Shown here: positions 1 through 9,292 of the stretch, piece after piece | How the letters are laid out: the number at the start of each line of letters is the position of its first letter | Position numbering within the stretch: position 1 is the first letter of the stretch | Assembly (NCBI RefSeq): GCF_002900975.1 | Contig: NZ_PJON01000005.1 | Span: 1 to 64,000 of the forward strand | Direction of reading: 5' to 3' | Length of the DNA stretch: 64,000 bases | DNA from: Tabrizicola aquatica | GTDB taxonomy: Bacteria; Pseudomonadota; Alphaproteobacteria; Rhodobacterales; Rhodobacteraceae | Notes under the pieces: model-generated | What the model was told of the DNA's origin: nothing | Databases searched by the model: none | What the model saw: only the letters and a program-made list of their open reading frames with translations | Translations under genes and position numbers: made by a program

Positions 1-176
1 GCGCCGACGACACCGCCGAAACGGTGCGCGAAAGGCTGACCGCCTATCACGCCCAGACGGCACCGCTGATCGCGTATTACGACGAAAAGGCCGTGCTCCA
101 ACGGATCAACGCGATGGGACACATCGCCGACATCCGAAAAGCACTCGCAAATATCGTCGAAAACGTGGCGCCCTGA
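1..176 (+). CDS. adk: Adenylate kinase, C-terminal end (partial)
   Basis: The window opens inside this gene. The readable frame begins at position 3 and stops at the TGA at 174-176, giving 57 residues that start ADDTAETVRERL and contain TAPLIAYYDEKAVLQRINAMG. This is the conserved C-terminal helix and hairpin of adenylate kinase, which interconverts ATP plus AMP and 2 ADP in the cytoplasm. The P-loop and lid lie upstream of the window and cannot be checked. The name rests on family recognition of this tail. Confidence 0.85.
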   Translation, partial: ADDTAETVRERLTAYHAQTAPLIAYYDEKAVLQRINAMGHIADIRKALANIVENVAP

Positions 177-358
177 ATCCCTCCCGGCGCGTGCCAGCGC
201 GCTGGGGGCTGGAAAAGCAGGCTGGCGGGCCCTAGGGTCCAGCCTGCGAGGGAACCTGTGCCGAAACGGCCAGGGGAAAGGTCCGCCCATCGCCACGCAA
301 GTGCAAGAGACCATCACGGGACCGGCCCCCGCGCCAGAGGGGCCTCACGGAGGTAACC

Positions 359-2239
359 ATGACTGCAACGGCAACGGATGTTGGTGCTCGTTCGCGTCCC
401 ATGACCCCGGAGGAGAAGAAAGTCATTCTCGCCTCCTCGGCCGGGACGATCTTTGAGTGGTATGACTTCTACCTGTACGGCTCGCTGGCCGCGGTAATCG
501 GTGCGCAGTTCTTTACACCCTTCCCGGAAGCGACCCGGAACGTCTTTGCGCTTCTGGCTTTCGCCGCGGGCTTCATCGTGCGCCCGTTCGGCGCGCTGGT
601 CTTCGGTTCGCTTGGGGATATCATCGGGCGGAAATACACCTTCCTGATCACGATCCTGATCATGGGTCTGTCGACCTTCCTGGTCGGTCTTTTGCCCAAC
701 TACTATGCCTGGGGCGTCGCCGCGCCGGTGATCCTGATCGCGCTGCGCATGTTGCAGGGCCTGGCACTTGGCGGCGAATACGGCGGCGCGGCGGTCTATG
801 TGGCCGAACACGCCCCGGCCGACCGAAGGGGCTATTTCACCGCCTTCATCCAGACGACGGCAACGCTGGGCCTGCTTTTGTCGCTGATCGTGATCCTGTC
901 GGTCCAGGGCTATGTGAACGGCAATTTCCCCGACCAGCCGGTGCTGGACGTGGCCGGAGCGGCGGTGCTGAACCCCGACGGCACGCCGCAGATGATGAAG
1001 GCCTTCAACGCCTGGGGCTGGCGGATTCCCTTCCTGGGCTCGATCTTCCTGCTGCTCATCTCGCTGTATATCCGGCTGCAGATGAACGAATCCCCGGCCT
1101 TCAAGCGGATGAAGGAAGAGGGCATGGCCTCGAAAGCCCCGCTGCGCGAGGCGTTCGGGACCTGGAAGAACGGCAAGATCGCCCTGATCGCGCTGTTCGG
1201 CCTGGTCGCTGGTCAGGCGGTGGTCTGGTACTCGGGCCAGTTCTATGCGCTGTTCTTCATGCAGAACGTGATCAAGGTGGATGCCTTCTCGGCCAACGTC
1301 TTTGTGGCCTGGTCGCTGATCCTGGGCACGGCGGGCTTTCTGTTCTTCGGGGCGTTGTCGGACCGGATCGGCCGCAAGCCGATCATCCTGGCCGGCTGCC
1401 TTCTGGCGGCGGTGAGTTATCCTTACGTGTTCCCGCTGCTGACGCAGACCGCGAACCCGATGCTGCACGCGGCACACCAGACCCCGGTCGTGGTGACCGC
1501 CGACCCGGATGACTGCTCGTTCCAGTTCAACCCGGTCGGGACGGCGAAGTTCACCAACTCTTGCGACATCGCCAAGGCGCTTCTGTCACGCTCCTCGGTG
1601 AACTACGAGACGGTGGAGGCACCGGCCGGCACGGTCGCCAGCGTGCGGATAGGCCAGACCGAGATCCCGGCCTATGTCGGCGCGGCCCAGGCTGCGGCGG
1701 TGGCCGAACTGACCCTGGCGCTGGAGACGGCGAAAGCCGGGGCCGACCCGGCGGCGATCGACGCGGCCCAGGCGGCGCTGGATGCCGAAAGGGCCAGGCC
1801 GGCCGCCTTTACCAAGGCGGTGAACGACGCGATTGCGGCGGCGGGCTATCCCTTGATGGCCCAGGACAACATGACCGTGGCGGTGGCGCAGAACTTCTTC
1901 GACATCTTCAGCGGCCAGAAACTGCTGATCGTCCTGATCCTGACCTATCTGATCCTGCTGGTGACGATGGTCTATGGCCCGATCGCGGCGATGCTGGTCG
2001 AGTTGTTCCCGACCCGCATCCGCTATTCCGGCCTGTCGCTGCCCTATCACATCGGCAACGGCTGGTTCGGGGGGTTGATGCCTGCGACCGCCTTCGCGAT
2101 CTCGGCGCAGACCGGCTCGGTCTATGGCGGGCTTTGGTACCCGATCGTCATCGCGCTGATGACGGTGGTGATCGGTGTCCTGTTCGTGCCGGGCGGCACG
2201 CACAGGAAGGACATCTTCGCCGAGGATGTGGCGCGCTGA
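359..2239 (+). CDS. MHS-family major facilitator transporter with a large cytoplasmic insert
   Basis: A 626-residue membrane protein of the metabolite:H+ symporter (MHS) branch of the major facilitator superfamily. The N-terminus has the MHS signature FEWYDFYLYGSLA, then RPFGALVFGSLGDIIGRKYTF (loop 2-3 motif) and LGGEYGGAAVYVAEHAP. The second half repeats the loop motif as GALSDRIGRKPI. About 140 mostly hydrophilic residues (roughly 368-512, two cysteines, Ala-rich helical stretch) separate the predicted eighth and ninth membrane segments, making the protein longer than the usual 430-560. The start is fixed by GGAGGTAACC directly before the ATG. Substrate unknown; organic acids or osmolytes are typical of the family. 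Confidence 0.88.
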   Translation: MTATATDVGARSRPMTPEEKKVILASSAGTIFEWYDFYLYGSLAAVIGAQFFTPFPEATRNVFALLAFAAGFIVRPFGALVFGSLGDIIGRKYTFLITILIMGLSTFLVGLLPNYYAWGVAAPVILIALRMLQGLALGGEYGGAAVYVAEHAPADRRGYFTAFIQTTATLGLLLSLIVILSVQGYVNGNFPDQPVLDVAGAAVLNPDGTPQMMKAFNAWGWRIPFLGSIFLLLISLYIRLQMNESPAFKRMKEEGMASKAPLREAFGTWKNGKIALIALFGLVAGQAVVWYSGQFYALFFMQNVIKVDAFSANVFVAWSLILGTAGFLFFGALSDRIGRKPIILAGCLLAAVSYPYVFPLLTQTANPMLHAAHQTPVVVTADPDDCSFQFNPVGTAKFTNSCDIAKALLSRSSVNYETVEAPAGTVASVRIGQTEIPAYVGAAQAAAVAELTLALETAKAGADPAAIDAAQAALDAERARPAAFTKAVNDAIAAAGYPLMAQDNMTVAVAQNFFDIFSGQKLLIVLILTYLILLVTMVYGPIAAMLVELFPTRIRYSGLSLPYHIGNGWFGGLMPATAFAISAQTGSVYGGLWYPIVIALMTVVIGVLFVPGGTHRKDIFAEDVAR

Positions 2240-2245
2240 TCCCCT

Positions 2246-2279
2246 GATCCGGGCCGGGGCTTTGGCCTTGGCCCGGGTC
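2246..2279 (+). terminator. Hairpin after the MHS transporter
   Basis: GATCCGGGCC at 2246-2255 pairs with GGCCCGGGTC at 2270-2279 (10 bp, one G-T wobble), seven bases after the stop codon. No T-run follows, so termination strength is uncertain. Confidence 0.5.
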
Positions 2280-2323
2280 GTATCGACTGTGGGGCCGATT
2301 GCGCGGCGCCGGGTTTCGCGACC

Positions 2324-2596
2324 CTAGCCGCGCAGCCGGCGCAGCAGAACCGCACCGGCCAGGACGATGGCCAGGATGACCAGGTTCGACAGGACGCCCG
2401 CCAGTACCGCCTGCAGCAGGCCGCCCGTCGCCGGCGGGTTGGTCGAGGGCAGCAGCACCGCGACGAAGACCACGCCTGCCGCCAGCGGAAGGAGAGTACC
2501 CGTGGCGGCCCGGGTGCGGAACATGGTCAGGACCAGGGCCACGATCAGGCCGATGCGGAACGGGTCGGCAAGCTGGGTCTGGATAAGCTCGATCAT
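2324..2596 (-). CDS. Small two-helix membrane protein, unknown function
   Basis: A 90-residue hydrophobic protein that I do not recognise by name. It starts MIELIQTQLADPF, has two or three predicted membrane segments (LIVALVLTMF, LPLAAGVVFVAVLLP, LSNLVILAIVLAGAVLL) and ends in the basic tail RRLRG. An upstream in-frame ATG at 2665 would add 23 residues, but the ATG at 2596 has a good ribosome site (GGAGGA, about 5 bases upstream), so it is preferred. The gene lies downstream of truA on the same strand, separated by about 155 bases that contain a dispersed repeat. Confidence 0.6.
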   Translation of the reverse strand: MIELIQTQLADPFRIGLIVALVLTMFRTRAATGTLLPLAAGVVFVAVLLPSTNPPATGGLLQAVLAGVLSNLVILAIVLAGAVLLRRLRG

Positions 2597-2665
2597 CGGG
2601 TCCTCCGGCTGGCATCCTGTCCCGATCCCGCCGGGTCGCACAAGCCCCCGGGGAGCGACCGGCAA

Positions 2666-2747
2666 CCCTCCTCGTGCGACTTCGTCTTCTCGTCGGCGGC
2701 GTCGGGGCGGACCGCAGCGAGGGGTGACGCAGTCATCGACGAGCGGC
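2666..2747. repeat. Dispersed intergenic repeat A, copy 1
   Basis: One end reads CTCCTCGTGCGACTTCGTCT and the other CATCGACGAGC. The same two ends occur in copies at 9293-9366 and, inverted, at 43838-43985. On the minus strand this copy would encode DEKTKSHEE. It sits just downstream of the truA stop codon. Confidence 0.7.
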
Positions 2748-2752
2748 CCGGT

Positions 2753-3523
2753 TCAACTGAACGGGTCAACGGGATAGCTAACGCCGACCAGATACAACCC
2801 CTGCGGCGGGCTGACCGGCCCGCAGGCGGCGCGGTTCCGCGCCTCCAGCGCCGCGCGCACATCCTGTGGCGTCCAGGCGCCGGCGCCGACCCGTTCCAGC
2901 GTGCCGACAATGGATCGCACCTGGTTGTGCAGAAAGCTGCGCGCGGCCAGGTCGAAACGGTACTCGACACCGCCGGGGTAGGGGTGTTCGCCGATCTCGA
3001 TCCGGTCCAGCGTCTTGACCGGGCTTTTCGCCTGGCAAAGTGTGGAGCGGAAGGTGGTGAAGTCGTGGTTGCCGATCAGTTCCGCCGCGCCGGCCCGCAT
3101 CGCGTCCAGGTCCAGCCGGTTCAGCACCTGCCAGACCAGGCCCTTGTCATGCGTGACCGGCGCGCGGCGGGCGACAAGGCGGAAGGTATAGCGCCGCCCG
3201 GTGGCCGAAAACCGGGCGTGAAGGTCGTCGGGCACCCGCGCGCAGGCCAGGATCGCCACCGGGTCGGGGCGAAGGTGGGCATTCAGCGCCGAAGCCAGGC
3301 GGAACGGATCCCAATCCCTGGTCAGGTCGGCATGGGCCACTTGCGCCGTGGCATGGACCCCGGCATCGGTGCGCCCTGCGGCGGCGATGGTATGGGGGCC
3401 GGGTTCCAGCCTGGCCAGGGCCGCTTCGATGGCGCCCTGCACGGACGGCTGGCCCTGCGCCTGCCGCTGCCAGCCCGCGAAGGGGCCGCCGTCGTATTCG
3501 ATCTGCAGGGCATAGCGGGGCAT
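2753..3523 (-). CDS. truA: tRNA pseudouridine(38-40) synthase TruA
   Basis: A 256-residue cytoplasmic enzyme converting uridines 38-40 of the tRNA anticodon arm to pseudouridine. It begins [21 protein letters not shown], has the catalytic-aspartate motif [10 protein letters not shown] around residue 50, and the later family motifs RYTFRL, DFTTFR and [16 protein letters not shown]. Length is normal for the family. It is the first gene of a minus-strand pair with the small membrane protein downstream; coupling between them is not evident. Confidence 0.95.
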   Translation of the reverse strand: MPRYALQIEYDGGPFAGWQRQAQGQPSVQGAIEAALARLEPGPHTIAAAGRTDAGVHATAQVAHADLTRDWDPFRLASALNAHLRPDPVAILACARVPDDLHARFSATGRRYTFRLVARRAPVTHDKGLVWQVLNRLDLDAMRAGAAELIGNHDFTTFRSTLCQAKSPVKTLDRIEIGEHPYPGGVEYRFDLAARSFLHNQVRSIVGTLERVGAGAWTPQDVRAALEARNRAACGPVSPPQGLYLVGVSYPVDPFS

Positions 3524-3641
3524 GAGGTTTTCCCTACCCCGGAAGCGGGGGCGCGCGCAATCCTTGCCACTGTCCCGACCCCTGCGCCCAAGTCTTTGAC
3601 CCCATTCGGCAATCGCCCTGCATCTACCCTGGACAGGCCGG

Positions 3642-3672
3642 CGTAAGGTGGGCGATATCGCCCACCCTACGC
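3642..3672. repeat. Palindromic repeat B, copy 1
   Basis: A near-perfect palindrome with arms GTAAGGTGGGCGAT and ATCGCCCACCCTAC. Related copies are at 20987, 23613, 41399, 41717 and 45669. It lies inside the spurious 5' extension of the ycjX frame, which argues for the later GTG start of that gene. Confidence 0.85.
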
Positions 3673-3734
3673 CCGCGCTTCCATTCCCGCGCGCCCGCCC
3701 TTATCTTCAGCCCCACGCAGGAAAGGGACGGACC

Positions 3735-5150
3735 GTGGCATTTTCCGGACTGACGGACGGGATCACCCGCGGGATCGAAGGCGCCGGGGCCAGCCTGTCC
3801 GAGACGCTGTTCGACACCACCCTTCGCCTGGGCGTGACCGGGCTGTCCCGCGCGGGCAAGACGGTGTTCATCACCGCCCTGGTTGCCAACCTCCTTAACC
3901 GGGGGCGGATGCCGCAGTTGAAGGCGCAGGCCGAGGGGCGCATCCAGGCGGTCTACCTGCAGCCGCAGCCCGACGTCACGTTGCCCCGCTTCGATTATGA
4001 GGCGCACCTGGCCGCGCTGACCGGCGACAGCCCGCGCTGGCCCGCCTCGACCCGCGCGATCAGCGAGCTTCGCCTGTCCTTCCGCGTCCAGCCGGCCGGG
4101 TTCCTGTCGTCCTGGCGCGGTCCCCGGACGCTGCACCTCGACATCGTCGATTACCCTGGCGAGTGGCTGCTGGACCTTTCCCTGCTTGACCAAAGCTATG
4201 AGGCCTGGTCCGAGGCCACCCTTGCCCGGCTGGAAAAGCGCCCCGAGGCCGCCGCCTATCTGGCGTTCGCGAGGGCCGAGGACGGCGCGCTGCGGCTGGA
4301 CGAGGGCAAGGCCCGCGAGCTGGCCGAAAGCTTCACCGCCTATCTGACGGCCGCCCGCGACCTGGGCCGGGTCGACGTGACCCCCGGCCGGTTCCTGTTG
4401 CCCGGCGACCTTGCCGGCTCTCCGGTCCTGACCTTTGCCCCCTTGCCAAAGCCCGCCAGCACCGGCCGCAGCAGCCTGTGGCGCGAGATGGAACGGCGGT
4501 ACGAGGCCTACAAGTCGCGCGTTGTCCGGCCGTTCTTTCGCGACCATTTCGCCAGGATCGACCGGCAGGTGGTGCTGGCTGATGTGCTGGGCGCGATCCA
4601 CCAGGGGCCGCGCGCGGTCGAGGATCTGCGGCGGGTGATGGCCGAGGTCCTGTCCAGCTTCCGGCCGGGGCGGAACTCGTGGCTGGCGTCGATCTTTGGC
4701 GCGCACCGGGTGGAGCGGATCCTGTTCGCCGCCACCAAGGCGGACCATCTGCACCATGAACAGCACCCGGCTTTGACGGCGATCACCACGTCGCTGCTGG
4801 CCGAGGCGAAGCAGCGGGCGGATTTCTCGGGCGCGCGGACCGAGGCGATGTCGCTGGCCAGCTTGCGCGCGACGGTGGAAGAGGTGGTTACGCGGGATGG
4901 GGTGGAGGTTCCGGCGGTGCGGGGGGTGCTGCAGTCCACCGGCAAGCCCGCGCTGATGTATCCCGGCGCGCTGCCGTCGGACCCGTCCCGGCTGTTGTCG
5001 CCGGCGCGGGAGGGGGCGGAGGCCTGGCTGGACGCGGACTACAGTCTGATGACCTTTGCCCCGGCGCGGCTGACCCTGAAACCGGGGGAAGGCCCGCCGC
5101 ATATCCGGCTGGACCGGGCGGTCGAGTTCCTGATCGGAGACCAGTTGTGA
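3735..5150 (+). CDS. ycjX: YcjX-family P-loop GTPase-like protein
   Basis: A 471-residue protein of the YcjX (DUF463) family of predicted nucleotide-binding, stress-associated proteins. The Walker A-like motif GLSRAGKTVFI is near residue 35, followed by IVDYPGEWLLDL (switch/Walker B region). The C-terminal half carries ILFAATKADHLHHEQH. The open frame extends upstream to 3648 through repeat B, but the GTG at 3735 after AGGAAAGGGACGG gives the family start MAFSGLTDG. The stop overlaps the next start by four bases, so the pair is translationally coupled. Molecular role is not established. Confidence 0.9.
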   Translation: MAFSGLTDGITRGIEGAGASLSETLFDTTLRLGVTGLSRAGKTVFITALVANLLNRGRMPQLKAQAEGRIQAVYLQPQPDVTLPRFDYEAHLAALTGDSPRWPASTRAISELRLSFRVQPAGFLSSWRGPRTLHLDIVDYPGEWLLDLSLLDQSYEAWSEATLARLEKRPEAAAYLAFARAEDGALRLDEGKARELAESFTAYLTAARDLGRVDVTPGRFLLPGDLAGSPVLTFAPLPKPASTGRSSLWREMERRYEAYKSRVVRPFFRDHFARIDRQVVLADVLGAIHQGPRAVEDLRRVMAEVLSSFRPGRNSWLASIFGAHRVERILFAATKADHLHHEQHPALTAITTSLLAEAKQRADFSGARTEAMSLASLRATVEEVVTRDGVEVPAVRGVLQSTGKPALMYPGALPSDPSRLLSPAREGAEAWLDADYSLMTFAPARLTLKPGEGPPHIRLDRAVEFLIGDQL

Positions 5151-6130
5151 GCCGCCCGCCAAAGCCCTTCCTGGAGGAGATGGCCGAAGCCGTCGATCCC
5201 TCGCTGGCCCCGCCGGTGCCGGATGCGCTGCCCGAGGGGCAGGCGATGCAGGCCGTGGTGGCCCTGTCTCAGAAGCGTGGGTCGGCCCTGACGCGGTTCG
5301 CGGTCTGGGCCTTTGGCGCGCTGTTCACCTTTGCGCTGTCGGTCGCGGCCTATGATTTCGTCGTGGGCCTTCTGGCGCGGAACGTGGTGCTGGGCTGGGC
5401 GGCCTTTGCGCTGGTGGTGGTGGCCGTCACGGCAGGCGTGATCCTGGCCTTGCGCGAATGGGCGGCCTTCCTGCGGCTGGGCCGGCTGGACGGCCTGCGC
5501 TCGCGGGCGGTGGACGCGAGAGCGGCGGCGGACCTGAAATCCGCCCGGCGCGTGGTTGCGGGGCTGGTGGGTCTGTATGGCGCGCGGGCGGATACCGCCT
5601 GGGGCCGGGCACGGCTGGCCGAGCGGGAGGGCGAGGTGATGGACGCCGATGCCCTGCTGGCGCTGGCCGAGAGGGAGTTGCTGGCGACCCTGGACGCCGA
5701 GGCGCGGCTGGTGATCGAGGGCGCGGCGCGGCAGGTGGCGACCGTGACGGCGCTGGTGCCGCTGGCCTTGGCCGATGTGGCGACGGCGGCCGTGGCGAAC
5801 CTGCGGATGATCCGGCGGATCGCCGAGATCTATGGCGGGCGGTCGGGCAGTTTCGGCAGCCTGAAGCTGTTGCGGCGGGTGTTTGGCTCGCTGCTTGCGG
5901 CGGGGGCGCTGGCGCTGACGGATGACATGATCGGCTCGGTCGCGGGGGGCGGGGTGCTGTCGAAGCTGTCACGCCGGTTCGGCGAGGGGGTGGTCAATGG
6001 GGCGCTGACCGCGAGGGTGGGGGTGGCGGCGATGGAGTTGTGCCGGCCGATGCCCTTTGTCGCGCTGGAGCGGCCGGCGGTGTCCTCGCTGGTGTCGCGC
6101 GCCCTGGCCGGGCTGGTGCCGCGCGGGTAG
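5147..6130 (+). CDS. TIGR01620 / YcjF-like inner-membrane protein (DUF697)
   Basis: A 327-residue protein beginning at a GTG inside the end of ycjX (GTGA overlap). A soluble N-terminal segment is followed by two membrane helices (FAVWAFGALFTFALSVAAYDF and VVLGWAAFALVVVAVTAGVIL, about residues 50-105). The C-terminal DUF697-like domain contains ALVPLALADVATAAVANLRMI and EIYGGRSGSFGSLKLLRRVF. YcjX and YcjF homologues are paired across proteobacteria, so the two probably act together at the membrane. Confidence 0.87.
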   Translation: MSRPPKPFLEEMAEAVDPSLAPPVPDALPEGQAMQAVVALSQKRGSALTRFAVWAFGALFTFALSVAAYDFVVGLLARNVVLGWAAFALVVVAVTAGVILALREWAAFLRLGRLDGLRSRAVDARAAADLKSARRVVAGLVGLYGARADTAWGRARLAEREGEVMDADALLALAERELLATLDAEARLVIEGAARQVATVTALVPLALADVATAAVANLRMIRRIAEIYGGRSGSFGSLKLLRRVFGSLLAAGALALTDDMIGSVAGGGVLSKLSRRFGEGVVNGALTARVGVAAMELCRPMPFVALERPAVSSLVSRALAGLVPRG

Positions 6131-6213
6131 CGGCGGTTTTCAGATTGAGCGCCTTGCGGCGCAAGCCTTTTGTCTCGCCTTGTGCGCGCGAAGGGCGCGC
6201 AACGGCTCGGTCG

Positions 6214-6267
6214 CTGGGGGTTTTCCACCCCCAGACCCCCGGAGGATATTTGGGCAAATGTGAAAGG
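6214..6267. repeat. Repeat C, copy 1 (GGATATTTGGGCAAA type)
   Basis: A small hairpin (CTGGGGGT/CCACCCCCAG) followed by ACCCCCGGAGGATATTTGGG and CAAATGTGAAAGG. The same hairpin-plus-GGATATTTG arrangement recurs near 39122, 49786 and 53140. It is an intergenic element abundant in Rhodobacteraceae as I recall. Confidence 0.65.
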
Positions 6268-6268
6268 G

Positions 6269-7285
6269 TCAGGGGGGTGGCGCTTGCCAGTCGACCCAGC
6301 GGCCATGGAAATCGGCGCGGCCGAGGCGGATGGTTTCGCCCTTTGGCCAGAGCGTGAGGGTGAGGGCTGCGCCGGGGGAATGGTCGTCGGCCTCCATCGC
6401 CAGGCGGGCGACGGGGTTTTGGCGGCTGGCCGTTTCCATCGCGGCCAGGGCGCGGGCTTGGGTGGCGGGCGGGAAGTATTGCCAGGCGACGGTGTGGAAG
6501 ACCAGGTGCAAGGCGCTGGGTGTCGGTGTGGCAAGGCGGGTCGCCAGCCAGTCGCCAGCGTCCGCCCGGTCGATCTGGGGACGTATCCTGGCGGCGAGGT
6601 CGAGTGCGGCGCGGGTGCGGGCAAGGCGGTCGGGCTGGTCGGCCCAGATATAGGCCAAGAGGCGCAGCCGGTCGGTGACGGGGTCGAGGGGGTTCAGGTC
6701 CACGCCCCTGCGGTCAAGGACAATGGGCGCGGCGCGGGGCGGCAGGGGGCCGGTCCAATCGGGGCGAAGCGTCAAGGCTGGGTCCGGCGGGCCGAAGGAT
6801 TGGCCCTGGACCGTCAGCGCATACTGGTCCCAGAGGAGGTTCAGACCGGCACTCGCGCCAAGCTCGCTAAGGTCAAGGGGCAGGCCGAAGCGCGCGGTCA
6901 GCCAGTGCGCGGCGGCGATCAGCGGGGCCGAGCGGCGCACCTCGTTCGTCTGGGGCGGGGAGGCGAGCCAGTCGAGCAGCAAGCGCGGGTGCTGGCGGAT
7001 TGTAGCGAGGGCGATGCCGGTGGGATCGGCGTCGGTCTGGTAGGCGGCGGCCAGATCGGGCGCCTGGCCGGTCAGGACCAGCGCATGCAGCCCGCTGGCC
7101 AGACGCAGCGGGACCGAGTCGGCGCGGGAGGACGGGTCGCCGGGCCAGGACAGGATGCGGTCGCTGACCGGGTCGCCGGGTAGAAGGTGCTGCGCCAGGC
7201 CGGTCAGCAGGCGCTGCATCAGCGGCGAGCCAAGGGCGGCGCAGGCATCGGCCTGGTCGCGAAAGGCCTGCCGGATCGGCGTCAC
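6269..7285 (-). CDS. DUF2332 family protein
   Basis: A 338-residue soluble protein of the DUF2332 family, function unknown. Recognisable stretches are [38 protein letters not shown] (about residues 117-155), a glycine-containing segment reminiscent of nucleotide- or SAM-binding folds, and the C-terminal [14 protein letters not shown]. The GTG start at 7285 overlaps the pth stop (GTGA), so it is translated as the second gene of a pth operon. A link to peptidyl-tRNA turnover would be inference only. Confidence 0.78.
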   Translation of the reverse strand: MTPIRQAFRDQADACAALGSPLMQRLLTGLAQHLLPGDPVSDRILSWPGDPSSRADSVPLRLASGLHALVLTGQAPDLAAAYQTDADPTGIALATIRQHPRLLLDWLASPPQTNEVRRSAPLIAAAHWLTARFGLPLDLSELGASAGLNLLWDQYALTVQGQSFGPPDPALTLRPDWTGPLPPRAAPIVLDRRGVDLNPLDPVTDRLRLLAYIWADQPDRLARTRAALDLAARIRPQIDRADAGDWLATRLATPTPSALHLVFHTVAWQYFPPATQARALAAMETASRQNPVARLAMEADDHSPGAALTLTLWPKGETIRLGRADFHGRWVDWQAPPP

Positions 7286-7956
7286 CGGAACTTGTCCAGA
7301 AGCCTTTGCATCGGGCTGCGGCTGTCATCCTGCGGCGGTTGTGGCGCGGGGGCGGCCTGGGGCTTTTCCCTGGTCGTCGAGGAGCGGGGCGGGGCCGTGC
7401 GCAACGCGACCGCGTTCATGAACTTTTGCCCATCGCCCGCCGCCAGCGCCTCGGCCCCGTCCGAGATGCCGCGGAGAAGGTCCTCCAGCCACTCACCATC
7501 CGCCTTGGCGAAGTCGTGCAGCACATAGGCCGCGACGGCATCCTTGTGGCCGGGATGGCCGATCCCCAGCCGGACGCGGGCATAATCGTCGCCAAGATGC
7601 GCATGGATCGAGCGCAACCCGTTGTGGCCGGCATGGCCGCCGCCCTGTTTCAGGCGCAGTTTGCCGGGGGCAAGGTCAAGCTCGTCGTGAAAGACGGTCA
7701 GGTCGGCCAGCGGCAGTTTCCAGAAGGCGACGGCCGCCTGCACCGACTGGCCGGAAAGGTTCATGAAGGTCTCGGGCTTCAGGAGCGCGACCTTTTCCGC
7801 GCCAAGGCGGCCCTCGCTGACCAGGCCCTGGAAGGCCTTGCGCCAGGGGGAAAAGCCGTGGTCGGCGGCGATGCGGTCCAGGGCCATGAAGCCGATGTTG
7901 TGCCGGTTGCCGGCATATTTCGCGCCGGGATTGCCGAGACCCACGAAGAGTTTCAC
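7282..7956 (-). CDS. pth: Peptidyl-tRNA hydrolase
   Basis: A 224-residue enzyme that cleaves the ester between peptide and tRNA on drop-off products. Family motifs in order: [22 protein letters not shown] with the catalytic His, [23 protein letters not shown] with the catalytic Asp, and [17 protein letters not shown] at 7956 gives the conserved start; the longer frame upstream overlaps the neighbouring oxidoreductase and is a shadow. The C-terminus carries about 35 extra Pro/Ser-rich residues ending MQRLLDKFR compared with E. coli Pth. Confidence 0.95.
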   Translation of the reverse strand: MKLFVGLGNPGAKYAGNRHNIGFMALDRIAADHGFSPWRKAFQGLVSEGRLGAEKVALLKPETFMNLSGQSVQAAVAFWKLPLADLTVFHDELDLAPGKLRLKQGGGHAGHNGLRSIHAHLGDDYARVRLGIGHPGHKDAVAAYVLHDFAKADGEWLEDLLRGISDGAEALAAGDGQKFMNAVALRTAPPRSSTTREKPQAAPAPQPPQDDSRSPMQRLLDKFR

Positions 7957-8015
7957 CTGTCCGCCCCCGTTCTGTGCCGGTGCCGGTATAGACCGGGGGG
8001 CGGGCGGGCTCAACC

Positions 8016-8603
8016 TTACGCGGCCTTGGTGCCCAGGGCTTCGGTCCGGGCCAGCCAGCGGGCGCGGATGTCGGGGGTGGAATGCTCGACCGGCGAAAAA
8101 TGGGTGAAGCCGGTGGGTTTGATCCCGACATAGGACAGGATCTGGCGCTGGACCTGGTGGCGCAGCGCGCTGCGGTACATCAGGGAAAAGGCCCAGCCGG
8201 GGGTGTCGGAGGTCAGGATGAAGCGGCCGGAGCGGCCCGATAGCAGGGTTTTCGGCAGGCCCATCCGGCGTTGGCGCGGGTCGAAGGCATAGCCGGGCAG
8301 AAGGGTGCGGTCGAACAGGCCCTTGGTCTTGGCCGGCAGCCCGCCCCACCACATCGGGCAGATCAGGACGATATGCTCGGCCCAGGTCAGGTCGTCGCGG
8401 AAGGCTTGCAGGTCCGGCTCCAGCGGCGGGGCGTTGCGAAAGCTGGACTGGCCGAAGTCGGGGTCGAAGGCCATGTCGGACAGGGTGGAGACGCGGGTCT
8501 GGTGGCCCACCGCCTGGGCACCGTCGCGATAGGCTTGCGCAAGCGCGGCGCTGAGTGATTGTCTGCCGGGGTGCAGATCGGCAATCAGGATGCGGCGGGA
8601 CAT
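8016..8603 (-). CDS. Flavodoxin-fold NAD(P)H-dependent oxidoreductase
   Basis: A 195-residue protein of the NQO/MdaB/KefF-like Flavodoxin_2 family, which uses FMN or FAD to reduce quinones or related electrophiles. It shows the Rossmann-like start [16 protein letters not shown] and the family motif [26 protein letters not shown] near residue 85-110. The ribosome site GGAG precedes the ATG. It diverges from a TetR gene, and its predicted promoter is buried in three TetR-type palindromes, so it is probably induced by a ligand of that regulator. Confidence 0.85.
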   Translation of the reverse strand: MSRRILIADLHPGRQSLSAALAQAYRDGAQAVGHQTRVSTLSDMAFDPDFGQSSFRNAPPLEPDLQAFRDDLTWAEHIVLICPMWWGGLPAKTKGLFDRTLLPGYAFDPRQRRMGLPKTLLSGRSGRFILTSDTPGWAFSLMYRSALRHQVQRQILSYVGIKPTGFTHFSPVEHSTPDIRARWLARTEALGTKAA

Positions 8604-8618
8604 GGGGGCTCCAAAATT

Positions 8619-8683
8619 TGACTGTGGTCAATAATGGCGATAAACTGACCGTGGTCAATAATAAAATGACTGTGGTCAATATT
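8619..8683. promoter_or_regulatory. Triple palindromic operator between oxidoreductase and tetR
   Basis: Three copies of TGACYGTGGTCAATAWT at 8619-8635, 8646-8662 and 8667-8683 on the plus strand. Each core is the palindrome TGAC-N4-GTCA. Start-to-start spacings are 27 and 21 bases. They are the likely binding sites of the adjacent TetR protein. Confidence 0.75.
8630..8658 (-). promoter_or_regulatory. Predicted sigma70 promoter of the oxidoreductase gene
   Basis: On the minus strand, TTGACC (8653-8658) and ATTATT (8630-8635) are separated by 17 bases. The -35 box lies in the second operator copy and the -10 box at the edge of the first, so repressor binding would block polymerase. Confidence 0.6.
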
Positions 8684-8700
8684 TTTGCCGGGAGGGCGGC

Positions 8701-9285
8701 GTGACGCGGAAGGTGCAGGCGCGGACGCTGGCGACGCGCGACCGGCTTTTGGCGGCAGGGCGGGAGCTTTGGGCCGAGGGCGGGGCTTCAGGGCTGCGCA
8801 CCGACGAGGTGGTGCTACGGGCGGGGACGGCCAAGGGCACGTTCTTTGCCCATTTTCCCGACCGGGATCATTTTCTGGCAACGCTGCTGGCTGAACAGCT
8901 GACGGCACGGGTCGCGGCGCTGCCGGTGCCGGCGGACCGCGCGGACCTTCAGGCGGTGCTGGCGGCGATCTTCACCGCCTTTGCCGAGGAGGCCGACACG
9001 GTTGCCCTGCTTGCGCGGTTCAGCGGTCCGGCCGGCGCGGGGCTGGGGTTGGACCTGATGATCTGCGCTGCCATCGAGCGGCTGGCCCAGGGGCTGGCGG
9101 CGATGCAGCCGCGCGGGCTGGTGGCGAACCGGGCCGAGCCGGCCGTGCTGGCCGAGGCGCTGATGGCGCTGGTGTTCCATGCCGCAGCCTCGGCTCAGTG
9201 TCCGCTGCATGGGGACCGGGCGGCGGTGCGGGCGCGGGCCGAGGCGCTGCTGCAGGCGATGACGGCGGCGCTGCTGGGGGGCTGA
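8701..9285 (+). CDS. TetR-family transcriptional regulator
   Basis: A 194-residue repressor-type protein starting at GTG after GGGAGGGCGGC. The N-terminal helix-turn-helix is [53 protein letters not shown] (about residues 11-63), with the typical TetR spacing. The C-terminal ligand domain is Ala/Leu-rich and not assignable to a ligand. Divergent position and the triple palindrome in the shared promoter region imply control of the oxidoreductase gene and probably of itself. Confidence 0.88.
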   Translation: MTRKVQARTLATRDRLLAAGRELWAEGGASGLRTDEVVLRAGTAKGTFFAHFPDRDHFLATLLAEQLTARVAALPVPADRADLQAVLAAIFTAFAEEADTVALLARFSGPAGAGLGLDLMICAAIERLAQGLAAMQPRGLVANRAEPAVLAEALMALVFHAAASAQCPLHGDRAAVRARAEALLQAMTAALLGG

Positions 9286-9292
9286 GTGGCGG

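Noticed and set aside
2593-2970. A 125-codon minus-strand frame ending in DEKTKSHEEGCRSL
   Set aside because: It overlaps truA in another frame and has no ribosome site; only the repeat A segment is noteworthy.
3624-5162. A 512-codon minus-strand frame opposite ycjX
   Set aside because: Composition (Gln/Arg/Gly/Pro-rich) is that of an antisense shadow; ycjX has clear motifs.
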